Assembly (NCBI GenBank): GCA_947503265.1
Contig: CANNDC010000007.1
Span: 180,241 to 244,240 of the forward strand
DNA length: 64,000 nt
Direction: 5' to 3'
Source of the DNA: an uncultured Alteromonadaceae bacterium
GTDB taxonomy: Bacteria; Pseudomonadota; Gammaproteobacteria; Enterobacterales; Alteromonadaceae
Positions 56,213-64,000 of the stretch are shown in pieces. The position numbers and the translations under genes are program-made. Every line of letters starts with the position of its first letter. The stretch's first letter is position 1. The notes under the pieces are model-generated. The model was not told the origin of the DNA, did not search any database, and was given only the letters and a program-made list of their open reading frames with translations.

Positions 56213-57439
56213 CTAATTGAGGGTATCCACCCACTGACCAATTATCTGCCTTTCTTCTTCTGTCATCTGAGTTTTATTCATAAAAGGCATATCTGTGGCA
56301 TCTACTGAACGAGCTTTAATTCTTCCTGCCCAGCGAGTAGCATCCTCAAGGGTTTCCAAAATCACCCCTCCAGGAGCAATCTTGAACACATCATCTGTCG
56401 GTGCTATCGCATGACAACTGGCACATCTACTCTGGATAATACTTAACACGTTAGATTCTGAAACGGGTGCATTGCTTTGCAGGTCAGTGCTAATGTTGGA
56501 ATCTAAATTGAGACTGGGCTTCACGCTAGGCGTGCTTTTAGGAGCAAGAATGAAAGCCAACACCAAGGTGGCCAAGGCGGCTATGACTAAGACACTAGGT
56601 CTTTTTATTCCTTTGTGTTTTAAAACGAAATATTGCCGAGATGTCGCAGTAATAACTATCAAAGCAAGTAATATCAACCAGTTATAATGGTGAGTATAGG
56701 TAAATGGATAGTGGCTGCTAATCATGATGAAAATAAGCGGAAGTGTGAGATGGGTATTATGCGTAGAGTGCAATTTGGCTTTTTCACCCCATACGGGATT
56801 GGGAGATTCACCTTTTTCTATGGCGGCCACCAATGCTCGCTGAGATGGCATGATTACTCTAAATACATTGCCCACCATAATCGTACCAATTATGGCCCCC
56901 ATGTGGATGTAAGCGCCTCTACCGCTGAAAAGATGACTCAAACTGTAAGCAAGGAACACGGTAAATAGAATCAACACTAGGCTTATCAAAATACCACTTT
57001 TTGCCAATGGACTTCGACAAATGATTTCGTAGACAATCCAACTACCAAAGATGTACGCCAAACCAATGGAAATCGCTTGTAACTGCGTAAGTTGAGCGAC
57101 TCGCGGGTCTATCAGATACGCATCAGCACCTATGTAGTAAATTAGGCTTAGCAATACCATACCGGTTAGCCAAGTACTGTAGGCTTCCCATTTAAACCAG
57201 TGTAACTTATCTGGCATTTGTTCTGGGGCCAATTTGTATTTGGCGACCTCGTAAATTCCCCCACCGTGTATGGACCAAAGATCGCCCTTGATACCTTTTT
57301 TCTTCTTCCACTCGGGCGGATTTTCAAGACTATTGTCTAACCAGATAAAATAAAATGAAGCACCTATCCATGCGATCCCAGTAATCACATGCAGCCATCT
57401 AAAAATAAGACTTAACCAATCCAATAAATACGGCGACAT
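56213..57439 (-). CDS. puuD: Membrane urate hydroxylase PuuD with C-terminal cytochrome c
   Basis: 408 residues: eight or so TM helices of the urate oxidase N-terminal (DUF989) family with WLHVITGIAWIGASFYFIWLDNSL, LWSIHGGGIYEVAKYKLAPEQMP and WFKWEAYSTWLTGM, followed by a c-type haem domain (about 330-408) with CASCHAIAPTDD and ATDMPFMNKTQMTEEERQ. PuuD oxidises urate to 5-hydroxyisourate and passes electrons to the respiratory chain rather than to O2 directly. Last gene of the allantoicase - UraD/AllA - PuuD unit. Confidence 0.93.
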   Translation of the reverse strand: MSPYLLDWLSLIFRWLHVITGIAWIGASFYFIWLDNSLENPPEWKKKKGIKGDLWSIHGGGIYEVAKYKLAPEQMPDKLHWFKWEAYSTWLTGMVLLSLIYYIGADAYLIDPRVAQLTQLQAISIGLAYIFGSWIVYEIICRSPLAKSGILISLVLILFTVFLAYSLSHLFSGRGAYIHMGAIIGTIMVGNVFRVIMPSQRALVAAIEKGESPNPVWGEKAKLHSTHNTHLTLPLIFIMISSHYPFTYTHHYNWLILLALIVITATSRQYFVLKHKGIKRPSVLVIAALATLVLAFILAPKSTPSVKPSLNLDSNISTDLQSNAPVSESNVLSIIQSRCASCHAIAPTDDVFKIAPGGVILETLEDATRWAGRIKARSVDATDMPFMNKTQMTEEERQIIGQWVDTLN

Positions 57440-57499
57440 ATTATCTATCCCAGTTGGCTTGAAAGGTTTTAAGGAAAAAACTACATGGGTGTGAAAAGC

Positions 57500-58492
57500 T
57501 CAAATTAGCACCTCATATTGACTAGATTTCTCGAAATAATATTCATCGCAGTTGTCGCCATCTCCTTTGCGGTCGATGACCAAGAACTTGCTATCCTGCC
57601 CAATAGACTGACAATAGTGATGCCAAACCCCGCGCGCATAATTAACACCTTGGTCTGCCCTAGCAATAAATGCTTTGAGAGACTTGGGATCAAATTCTCC
57701 AGCAGGTGCGACAATTACTATATAAGTCTGCCCTTCGAGTGGAAAGAATGCCTGACTCGATAACGGATGTCGCTCCATAACACTAATTTTAAAATCGGCA
57801 GGCATAGGTTGAGAATGGAAAATACTGACGATAGGAATGCCGTTGTGCTGTGCAGTATCGATATTCGCTAAGTCATGATAACGAACAGTATTACCGTAAT
57901 TAATATCAAACGTTTTTTTAGCACTGTCAACGTCGATTACATCACCGTAGAGCTTAAATGCCTCGGCAGTGAGAGGTTCAGCTTTGACTAGGTTTAGAAT
58001 GTTGGACAACCTCAATAACAATATTTTTTGTTGTTCCAGTGCGGCATTTTCTATCTCAGTAGTGCGTTTGTTGTTGATGCGATCTTTTATCAGCGCCAAC
58101 ATCTCATCAGCACTTTTGCCCGTGGCGAATACGATAAAGATAAATCCAAATTTTTTATAGTATTGTTGATTTAACTCAGCCAACTCATTAATGACTTCAG
58201 AGCTCGCTTGTTGCACTGAAGATTGTTCGCCAGAAGCCAATTTCTTAGTTTTGGCGTACTTTTCTTTTAGTGAATTAGGGTCGCCTATTCTGGGGTGTCC
58301 ATCAAATGCTTGTAAGTAATCCGTTTCAGTTAAATTCTGCCAATTCTCAACTGCTGCGTCCAGCACTGAACTAGAATTAGCGTACGGTCGATTTGATACC
58401 ATGCGATCCACCCAAACTTCTGATGTACAACAACTAAGAAACAGCTCAGCAGCCTGGGCTTTTTCTGCGTTGTTAATTTGTTGCAGTCTCAT
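57500..58492 (-). CDS. Fusion of OHCU decarboxylase (UraD) and ureidoglycolate lyase (AllA)
   Basis: 330 residues. N-terminal half (about 1-165) is 2-oxo-4-hydroxy-4-carboxy-5-ureidoimidazoline decarboxylase: LFLSCCTSEVWVDRM, DYLQAFDGHPRIGDP (catalytic His in GHPRIG), SSEVINELAELNQQYYKKFGFIFIVFATGKSADEML. C-terminal half (about 168-330) is ureidoglycolate lyase: AEAFKLYGDVID, MERHPLSSQAFFPLEGQTYIVIVAP, GVNYARGVWHHY. The two act at different steps, making (S)-allantoin and splitting ureidoglycolate to glyoxylate and urea. A single open frame with no stop between. Neighbour allantoicase supplies the step between. Confidence 0.9.
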   Translation of the reverse strand: MRLQQINNAEKAQAAELFLSCCTSEVWVDRMVSNRPYANSSSVLDAAVENWQNLTETDYLQAFDGHPRIGDPNSLKEKYAKTKKLASGEQSSVQQASSEVINELAELNQQYYKKFGFIFIVFATGKSADEMLALIKDRINNKRTTEIENAALEQQKILLLRLSNILNLVKAEPLTAEAFKLYGDVIDVDSAKKTFDINYGNTVRYHDLANIDTAQHNGIPIVSIFHSQPMPADFKISVMERHPLSSQAFFPLEGQTYIVIVAPAGEFDPKSLKAFIARADQGVNYARGVWHHYCQSIGQDSKFLVIDRKGDGDNCDEYYFEKSSQYEVLI

Positions 58493-58509
58493 ATGCTATT
58501 CCTTTGCCA

Positions 58510-59532
58510 CTAATTCTCTTCAGGTTTACCAAATATGCGTAATCGACTAACTCCTCCATCGGGAAATATATTGAGTCTTACGTGGGTAAAGTGCTGTCCG
58601 CGGTTCGGTGTTATTTGCTTTATAAATAAATGTTCTCTATCAGCATAAAGTGGCATCTTGGGTATAATAACTTGCCAATCACAGTCATCGAAATTGCTTG
58701 GATCGTGATCGACATAAATCCCCTCTAATGAAAACTTGTCTGGAAAATTTCCTTTGAAATGCGAAGTATCTACAACCACTTTGCGAATATCTCCTGGGAC
58801 ACCAAGCCTCACAATATTCCAATCATGACCATTGTCTCGTCGCCTCTTCGTTTCCCAACCATCCCCCATATTAATTCCGGGTTTTGGCATTAACAGGTTT
58901 GTTGGTGAGCTGTAAAACATATCACTACAGAGTAGACCGACACCCCCGTTGACCACACTGGCGAGATCAACCAATTCACCCTCTGCATAATTGTCTGGGT
59001 TATACTCTGCGACACCGTAAGCTCGAAATCTCGCTACGCCACCATCAGGATAGATATTCAATTGTAAATGTGACACTTTCCGTTGGTAGTCTATTTGGAA
59101 TATGTTTTGGCTGTTTGCTTCCAGCGATGATTTCTCTAATATCTCAAACCATTGAGAATGTTCGTTCGGGTCGCCTTCTTCAAAACATGCCAACACTGAA
59201 GCAAATTCCGGAGCATTGCCGGTAAAATGATTGGTATCGATATCGAGTTCTTTGATAATACCCGGGATGCCTAAACTCAAAATTGCAGTATCAAATTCCA
59301 CCCTCAAGTTATTTCGATAGTGCCGTCCAAAACTTCGACGAGACTCCCAACCATCCATCCATTGGCCAGTGTCGACGAATTTTCCTTGAATGAATTCTCC
59401 CCTTCCTGATTTAACTAGGTTTTGTACGCTCGCAAACCAATCATCACTGCAACTTAATGCTTTACCACCTACCTTCTCGCTCAGTAGGTCGATGTAGTTG
59501 GATGAGAATTCGTTTTTGGTTACAAGTTTCAT
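58510..59532 (-). CDS. alc: Allantoicase
   Basis: 340 residues made of two similar jelly-roll domains, each with the allantoicase signature: GKFVDTGQWMDGWESRRSFGRH ... GIPGIIKELDIDTNHFTGN and GDGWETKRRRDNGHDWNIVRLGVPG ... VVVDTSHFKGN, plus LQLNIYPDGGVARFRAYG and VRLNIFPDGGVSRLRIFG repeats. It hydrolyses allantoate to ureidoglycolate and urea. First gene of the purine unit (17 bp before the fusion gene). A 5-hydroxyisourate hydrolase and allantoinase are not in the window. Confidence 0.95.
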   Translation of the reverse strand: MKLVTKNEFSSNYIDLLSEKVGGKALSCSDDWFASVQNLVKSGRGEFIQGKFVDTGQWMDGWESRRSFGRHYRNNLRVEFDTAILSLGIPGIIKELDIDTNHFTGNAPEFASVLACFEEGDPNEHSQWFEILEKSSLEANSQNIFQIDYQRKVSHLQLNIYPDGGVARFRAYGVAEYNPDNYAEGELVDLASVVNGGVGLLCSDMFYSSPTNLLMPKPGINMGDGWETKRRRDNGHDWNIVRLGVPGDIRKVVVDTSHFKGNFPDKFSLEGIYVDHDPSNFDDCDWQVIIPKMPLYADREHLFIKQITPNRGQHFTHVRLNIFPDGGVSRLRIFGKPEEN

Positions 59533-59678
59533 TCATTAAATCCCAATTATTACGTTTAAAAACAGGTTTGAGCTTTCCGATAGTTGTCTCCGATATCCTA
59601 GTCTACACTTAATAAAAGTTATAAATAGCCGATGAAACAATAAAGGTTAATTTACGAGTGTAAAAACAGGAAAATTCA

Positions 59679-61184
59679 ATGCAAGCACATGTCAAACCTT
59701 GGGTAGACAATGCGAACAAGTTATTTGTTTTTGTCTTACCTACTTTATTGTTGATCAGTTTTGCAATAGCGCCAATATATGACACATGGTTGCTTTCACT
59801 AATTGTAGGGATTCCAGCCGTAATAGTGCCTATCTACTTTATTAAAACACAAGGTAGAAGCGAGCTAACTCAACATGTTGTTGCAGTCAGTTTTATGTTA
59901 TTCACCGCTTTACACATTCAACAGATGCAAGGTTTAATTGAGATGCATTTTGGCGTTTTTGTATTCATGTCCTTTCTTGCTTATTACCAAAACTGGAGGA
60001 TATTTATTACGGCTGTCTCAGTAGTGGCGATACATCATATCGGCTTTTTCTTTTTGCAGCAGTCCGGTTTCAATGTGTTCATAATGCAAGATTCTTCATT
60101 ATTGTTTACCTTGCTTTTAGTTCATGCTGTATATGCGATTACACAGGGTGCTATTTTAGCTCAAATTGCTCATAACAATAGTTCTAACATAGAGTCTTCC
60201 AACACGCTTCGAAATAGTGTCAATGCATTGATAAACCAGTCTAATGAAATAGACCTGTCAGTAAGAGCAAATAACCCCAGCGATAACGAATCGCTAAAAG
60301 CCTTTAATCATCTAATTGATGCTTTCGAAAAAATCATATTAGAAGTAAATAGTGTTGGTCGATCCATCGATGGAAACACCAAACTTTCTCATAATACTGC
60401 TGTTGAATTGGCCGAAACTAAACAACAAAACATTAAGGAAATGACAATCATTGCAACTTCAACTGAACAGCTAACTGCATCAGCAAATGAAATGTCAGTA
60501 CAGGCTCAAGCCGCATATGAGCGTTCTTCAGACGCAAAATCTGATACAGGCCAAGCCCAGATCGCAGTAGTCGATGCTAAAAATGATGTTAAAAAACTGG
60601 TTAACCGAATAGAAGAGACAAGTGAAAATATAGAAAACTTAGCAAGTGAATGCGAAAATATTTCGAAAGTACTCGAAACCATTCAATCAATTGCAGATCA
60701 AACTAACCTGTTGGCGCTCAATGCAGCGATAGAAGCCGCCAGAGCAGGAGAACAAGGTAGAGGCTTTGCCGTTGTTGCTGATGAAGTCAGACAACTAGCA
60801 TCAAGAACAAAATCGAGTACAGAAGAAGTCAATGAGATTATGGCGAAGCTACTTTCATCTTCAACTCGCTCGAGTAACTCTATGAAAGAGTGCTTAGTAT
60901 TAAGCAACACAACTAACGATCGGGCGGAAAAAGCCGACGCGTTAATGGGCAGTGTGCAGACCAACATAGAATTCGTTGATGACAGCATCACTACATTGAA
61001 GCAAACCACTAACGAACAAAATCAAGCTATTTCAATTATCTCATCTTCAGCAGCGACATTGCTGTCCAACAATAAAAATGAAGCGGATATGATTGAAACG
61101 CTAGCATTAGAGACTGAAAAGCTAGACTCAATGTCAAAGCAATTGACTGAAAAGTTAACTCAGTTTAGCGCGTTAAAACAGTAG
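59679..61184 (+). CDS. Chemoreceptor with multi-TM N-terminal sensor
   Basis: 501 residues. Instead of a periplasmic domain, the N-terminus has about six closely spaced TM helices (residues 15-165) with short loops, including [27 protein letters not shown], then a HAMP-less linker and an MCP signalling domain with hairpin tip [19 protein letters not shown] and [16 protein letters not shown]. Such receptors may sense membrane-soluble or energy signals. A sigma-28-like -10 (GCCGATGA, 59628-59635) lies 43 bp upstream, though the -35 is poor. Confidence 0.9.
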   Translation: MQAHVKPWVDNANKLFVFVLPTLLLISFAIAPIYDTWLLSLIVGIPAVIVPIYFIKTQGRSELTQHVVAVSFMLFTALHIQQMQGLIEMHFGVFVFMSFLAYYQNWRIFITAVSVVAIHHIGFFFLQQSGFNVFIMQDSSLLFTLLLVHAVYAITQGAILAQIAHNNSSNIESSNTLRNSVNALINQSNEIDLSVRANNPSDNESLKAFNHLIDAFEKIILEVNSVGRSIDGNTKLSHNTAVELAETKQQNIKEMTIIATSTEQLTASANEMSVQAQAAYERSSDAKSDTGQAQIAVVDAKNDVKKLVNRIEETSENIENLASECENISKVLETIQSIADQTNLLALNAAIEAARAGEQGRGFAVVADEVRQLASRTKSSTEEVNEIMAKLLSSSTRSSNSMKECLVLSNTTNDRAEKADALMGSVQTNIEFVDDSITTLKQTTNEQNQAISIISSSAATLLSNNKNEADMIETLALETEKLDSMSKQLTEKLTQFSALKQ

Positions 61185-61194
61185 TTAATTTCTA

Positions 61195-61716
61195 ATGAAA
61201 CTATTGTTAGTAGCGGGCTGGTTTTTAAGTAGTTTGGGAATAATGTTATATTTCGGTATAAAAGATATTCGATCGTTCGACCCCGACGGAAAATTGCATT
61301 TCGCTTCAACTGACTTGAATTACGATACAGTAACGAAACAAGTTTTCAATGCGACTTTTAGTGAACTCAAGGGAGTGGCTTTTCATATTCAAGATCAATC
61401 GTGCAGTTGCTCTTCGTTTAGTAAAGAACATATCCGCTCGCTAGATATAAAGTTTGAAAAAGCTGGATTTTCTACAAAAAAACTAACTCCTAGTAGCCAT
61501 AGAGAAATCGTTTCGTTGTTTCCTTCTTTACCCGCGTTAGCGATTTTTGATGAAAATGCTGAGCTTGCCTACTTAGGCCCCTACTCTTCTGGTCTATTTT
61601 GTAGTAAAAATTCCAGTCTTATCGAAACAATAGTCGATTCCATTATTTCGAATTCACATTTAGGATCTTTGGTGATATCTGACAGTAGCGGTTGTTACTG
61701 CGATATCACCATCTAA
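61195..61716 (+). CDS. Membrane-anchored thioredoxin-like protein (DUF6436-like)
   Basis: 173 residues with an N-terminal anchor helix (about 3-21), then a small alpha/beta domain with a CxC in HIQDQSCSCSSFSKEH, LFPSLPALAIFDENAELAYLGPYSSG (a cis-proline/strand pattern like thioredoxins) and a C-terminal SSGCYCDITI with a second CxC. Probably a periplasmic redox or metal-binding protein. It begins 10 bp after the chemoreceptor. The DUF assignment is from memory of similar Alteromonas/Vibrio proteins. Confidence 0.7.
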   Translation: MKLLLVAGWFLSSLGIMLYFGIKDIRSFDPDGKLHFASTDLNYDTVTKQVFNATFSELKGVAFHIQDQSCSCSSFSKEHIRSLDIKFEKAGFSTKKLTPSSHREIVSLFPSLPALAIFDENAELAYLGPYSSGLFCSKNSSLIETIVDSIISNSHLGSLVISDSSGCYCDITI

Positions 61717-61723
61717 CAATCTA

Positions 61724-62038
61724 TTAAGCTCTTACAAATAGTGCGGACTTTTCTTTTCCAACGACACACTTGTATTTTTGAGATCGCTTTGCTTTGGGCT
61801 TAATTTTCATCTTTACCATTGCGCCTTTATAGCCATTTGACCACTTTACTTTTTTACCAATAGACTTTATTGAGTTTTCGCCATATCTATTCTTCGCTTC
61901 GGTTTCACAGACATGTTTTGCGATAGTAATTATTTGTTCGCGTTCACTCTCGTTTTGAGCATTTGCTGTGGCAATACAGGTTGTTGACAAAAGAACACTA
62001 AGTGCTGCGACTTTTAACGATTTAGATATAAATTTCAT
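61724..62038 (-). CDS. Small secreted basic protein, unknown
   Basis: 104 residues with a clear signal peptide (about 1-27, ending ATANA) and a mature part rich in lysine, with two cysteines (HVCETEAK and KYKCVVGK) that could pair. The pattern CxxxAKxRYG ... KWSNGYKGAMVKMKIKPK suggests a small beta-barrel similar to inhibitor-type proteins, but no family is recognised. Convergent with the DUF6436-like gene (7 bp apart). Confidence 0.72.
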   Translation of the reverse strand: MKFISKSLKVAALSVLLSTTCIATANAQNESEREQIITIAKHVCETEAKNRYGENSIKSIGKKVKWSNGYKGAMVKMKIKPKAKRSQKYKCVVGKEKSALFVRA

Positions 62039-62190
62039 ACTTACCCCTTAACCATATTGAATAAACGTGTCAGGCAAAGCCTTCATTACTATTCAATATG
62101 TTTGGGTAATGCTTGTCTTATTGATTGTGAAAAACTTACATCATTTTCGAAATCGGTTGATATTATTTGAAATCCGTCATTAAAAACGAT

Positions 62191-63255
62191 CTATTCAGTA
62201 ATGACTCGACGGTATTCGGAAGGCGTGATTTCATTGATATTTTTGAATGCTTTATTGAATGTGGTCAAGGAAGTGTAACCTGACTCCAACGCAATGGTAG
62301 TGATAGGCAGCCTAGAATTAGCTGGGTCTAAAAGTCGTTGTGATGCCTCTTTGATCCTGAACCTGTTTAAGTAATCATTAAAATTACGATAACCTAAATG
62401 CTGATTGATGAGACGCCTTAGGTGATGTTCGGGAATATCTAAATGCATCGATAAACTTCGTATAGTCAAATCATTGTTTCGGTAATATTGTTCTTTTTCC
62501 ATGCATGCATTCAAGCTTTCTAGCCACTGCTGATCGACAAAGTCTAACTGATCTGATTCTTTTGAATTTAACCTAGGTGTTTCGACAGGTTGCTCAACTG
62601 CCAACAGAAAACCATCAGGACTTGAAATTAGCATCCAATAAGCCTTCAACATAGACAGCATAGCGATGAGTGACAATGTAAACAAAGTAACAATTTCAGG
62701 CATTGTCTCTCCATCAAAGATTACCTCTGTCATCATTGCAAAAATCACGATAACCCCAGATGTTCCTATTATACCTGCTCTACATCTTCTTCTACACTCT
62801 ACCAAGTCGACAGCCCAGTTACTTACCACTGCGAAAAGTCCGAGTACGACTAATAAGGTTTTGATTGCAAAGTTGGTGTATATCACTAGATCACGCTGGA
62901 TAGATTCTTCTCCTCCATTTATATAGGAACAAAGAATGACACTAAGCAATGTGCAAAATGCAAATATCAGATAATGTATTTGGTTAAGCTTGACAGGCTC
63001 TTCTTTCATCGAGAAAAAGGTGATTGCAAACAACCAAAATAATGGAGATATAGATGCGCCCATTAATTGCAGTATGTAAAGTAAACCAGCTGGAGCAGAC
63101 AAGACCTGCGACAAAATATAACCAATCGCGCAAACCATTAATGCGATAAGAATTTTCGCACTCAACAGTTTACGGTAGTCAGATACTAGCTTCCCGATTA
63201 TCAGCACAATCGAGCCCATGGCCACACCTGCAAATAAAAACTGAATAGCTTCCAA
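62191..63255 (-). CDS. AraC-family regulator with seven-TM N-terminal sensor
   Basis: 354 residues: about seven membrane helices over residues 1-215, a short cytoplasmic linker, and a C-terminal AraC DNA-binding domain (about 250-354) with LTIRSLSMHLDIPEHHLRRLINQHLGYRNFNDYLNRFRIKEA and IALESGYTSLTTFNKAFKNINEITPSEYRRV. Membrane-embedded AraC proteins read an envelope or lipid-soluble signal without a separate kinase. The target is unknown; no close divergent partner. Confidence 0.9.
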   Translation of the reverse strand: MEAIQFLFAGVAMGSIVLIIGKLVSDYRKLLSAKILIALMVCAIGYILSQVLSAPAGLLYILQLMGASISPLFWLFAITFFSMKEEPVKLNQIHYLIFAFCTLLSVILCSYINGGEESIQRDLVIYTNFAIKTLLVVLGLFAVVSNWAVDLVECRRRCRAGIIGTSGVIVIFAMMTEVIFDGETMPEIVTLFTLSLIAMLSMLKAYWMLISSPDGFLLAVEQPVETPRLNSKESDQLDFVDQQWLESLNACMEKEQYYRNNDLTIRSLSMHLDIPEHHLRRLINQHLGYRNFNDYLNRFRIKEASQRLLDPANSRLPITTIALESGYTSLTTFNKAFKNINEITPSEYRRVITE

Positions 63256-63890
63256 CGGTTTTTCCTAAATGCTTTTATATTTCACAATATTCTAATAATA
63301 ACAGTTGCCAAGCTCTAATCGGCAAACTGTTTCAATTAGTATTGTTTCAAAGTGTATCCTACTCTAGATGCATTATCCTCGTTGTATGTTTTTTCGTCTA
63401 ACTAAATAATCCACATACTTTCCCCTACCAAGACAGGTGCCGCTAATAGGTTGCATTTCTGAGTTATGTTTTCCCTAAGTAACAGTGTCACCAATATATG
63501 TTTTAGATATTGAGCAAGGGTGAGCAATCTTTAATGACGATTGATATAAAGTGGAACAATGTTAATACCGATAGGTATGAAGAAATCATGCAAGAGCACT
63601 TGAAGTTGATATCAAGGTACACGCTTAAAGGTTAGCACGCTGTGATAATCATGATCAAAAACCTAAATATACGTAGTGGGCAAAACTCAACTGCCGTTAG
63701 GGTGTGATTTTAACATTATTTGAGGCTTGCCAAACTTGCCGTCCGCGTGAATACCATGCTCACATGTGGGGGTGAAACTGGGGCTCTTAGGAGCACCGCT
63801 CCTGCCGGTTGAACGACTCGAGCTTGCCAGAGGCTGGAAATCCACTTAGTGAAGGTTGACCGCGGGGTAGCTTTTGCGCGCTGCTAAAGC
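63256..63890. other. Intergenic region before the rRNA operon end, 635 bp
   Basis: 63256-63700 is AT-rich with only a 33-codon plus-strand opening (63534-63635) lacking a ribosome binding site. 63725-63890 changes character: GC-rich with several small hairpins (AGGAG/CTCCT near 63799-63813; GCTTT/AAAGC at 63870-63890). One minus frame stays open for about 50 codons to a stop at 63717-63719 but has no start. Its identity is unresolved. Confidence 0.45.
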
Positions 63891-63922
63891 AAAAAGGGCT
63901 ACCCAACTGGGTAGCCCTTTTC
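63891..63922 (-). terminator. rRNA operon terminator (bidirectional in form)
   Basis: Perfect 10-bp stem GGGCTACCCA/TGGGTAGCCC (63896-63917) with A-tract on the left and T-tract on the right, so it works on paper in both directions. In the minus direction it lies just after the 5S 3' end and is followed by UUUUU. Confidence 0.9.
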
Positions 63923-63930
63923 TAATTGGG

Positions 63931-64000
63931 AGCCTGGCAGTGTGCTACTCTCACATGGGGAAACCCCACACTACCATCGCCGCTAATACGTTTCACTTCT
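63931..64000 (-). rRNA. 5S ribosomal RNA (partial, 3' portion)
   Basis: Read on the minus strand, the last 70 bases contain the 5S hallmarks AGAAGTGAAAC, CGATGGTAGTGTGGGGTTTC, CCATGTGAGAGTAG and the 3' closing CTGCCAGGC, close to the E. coli 5S 3' half. The 5' part, and presumably 23S and 16S, lie to the right of the window. Confidence 0.95.

Noticed and set aside
63534..63635. 33-codon plus-strand ORF before the rRNA operon
   Set aside because: No ribosome binding site or homology cue; too short to support without expression or conservation data.
63725..63890. tRNA gene downstream of 5S rRNA
   Set aside because: No segment folds into a cloverleaf with a TTCGA T-loop and matching acceptor stem.

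Overview
The window is a chromosomal segment of a marine-type gammaproteobacterium, most likely in the Alteromonadaceae (Paraglaciecola/Glaciecola/Alteromonas relatives). The basis is the gene order amgK<>lptD-surA-pdxA-rsmA-apaG-apaH, gamma-type AcnB and LysC, a GlyGly-CTERM protein, an abundance of TonB/tryptophan-halogenase-type genes, and a 5S rRNA gene at the right edge. No phage, transposase, CRISPR array or plasmid function was seen. Protein names rest on recognised motifs and on memory of the families; no database search was run.

Layout. 1-7.5 kb: housekeeping block with the start of an amgK-like sugar kinase (minus) divergent from lptD-surA-pdxA-rsmA-apaG-apaH (outer-membrane biogenesis, vitamin B6, rRNA methylation, Ap4A hydrolysis). 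7.5-19 kb: a chemoreceptor behind a sigma-28-like promoter, lysC, small genes, acnB, a PQQ-type sugar dehydrogenase and a clan GH-A glycosidase. 19-25.2 kb: a lipoprotein, a secreted Asp-box propeller protein, PepSY and membrane proteins, then a Fur-box-controlled pair of unknown genes. 25.2-30.5 kb: two serine beta-lactamase-fold hydrolases, a cyclophilin with a GlyGly-CTERM tail and an octaheme cytochrome c.

30.6-55.9 kb is the most interesting part: a large locus that looks dedicated to scavenging peptidoglycan. It holds an LD-carboxypeptidase, a PBP-fold protein with tandem-repeat insertions, a DUF819 transporter, an NlpC/P60 endopeptidase, an OmpA-domain protein, alanine racemase, and an SSS symporter - MurNAc/GlcNAc kinase - MurQ - NamZ operon. 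It continues with MurR, a NagZ lipoprotein, a TonB-dependent receptor, a tryptophan-halogenase-like flavoprotein, a fused AmiD-type amidase/beta-lactamase-fold hydrolase, and an NhaC-family transporter. In the inferred scheme the receptor brings in muropeptides, periplasmic amidase, NagZ, NamZ and peptidases break them down, a symporter (in place of the MurP PTS) imports free MurNAc, and kinase plus MurQ convert it to GlcNAc-6-P. Shared inverted repeats at two promoters and an octamer microsatellite upstream of the receptor suggest how it may be controlled.

55.9-64 kb: an ompW remnant, a urate-to-glyoxylate block (allantoicase, a UraD-AllA fusion, PuuD), a second chemoreceptor with a multi-TM sensor, two small unknown proteins, a membrane-bound AraC-type regulator, an unexplained GC-rich structured stretch, and the terminator and 3' half of a 5S rRNA gene on the minus strand.
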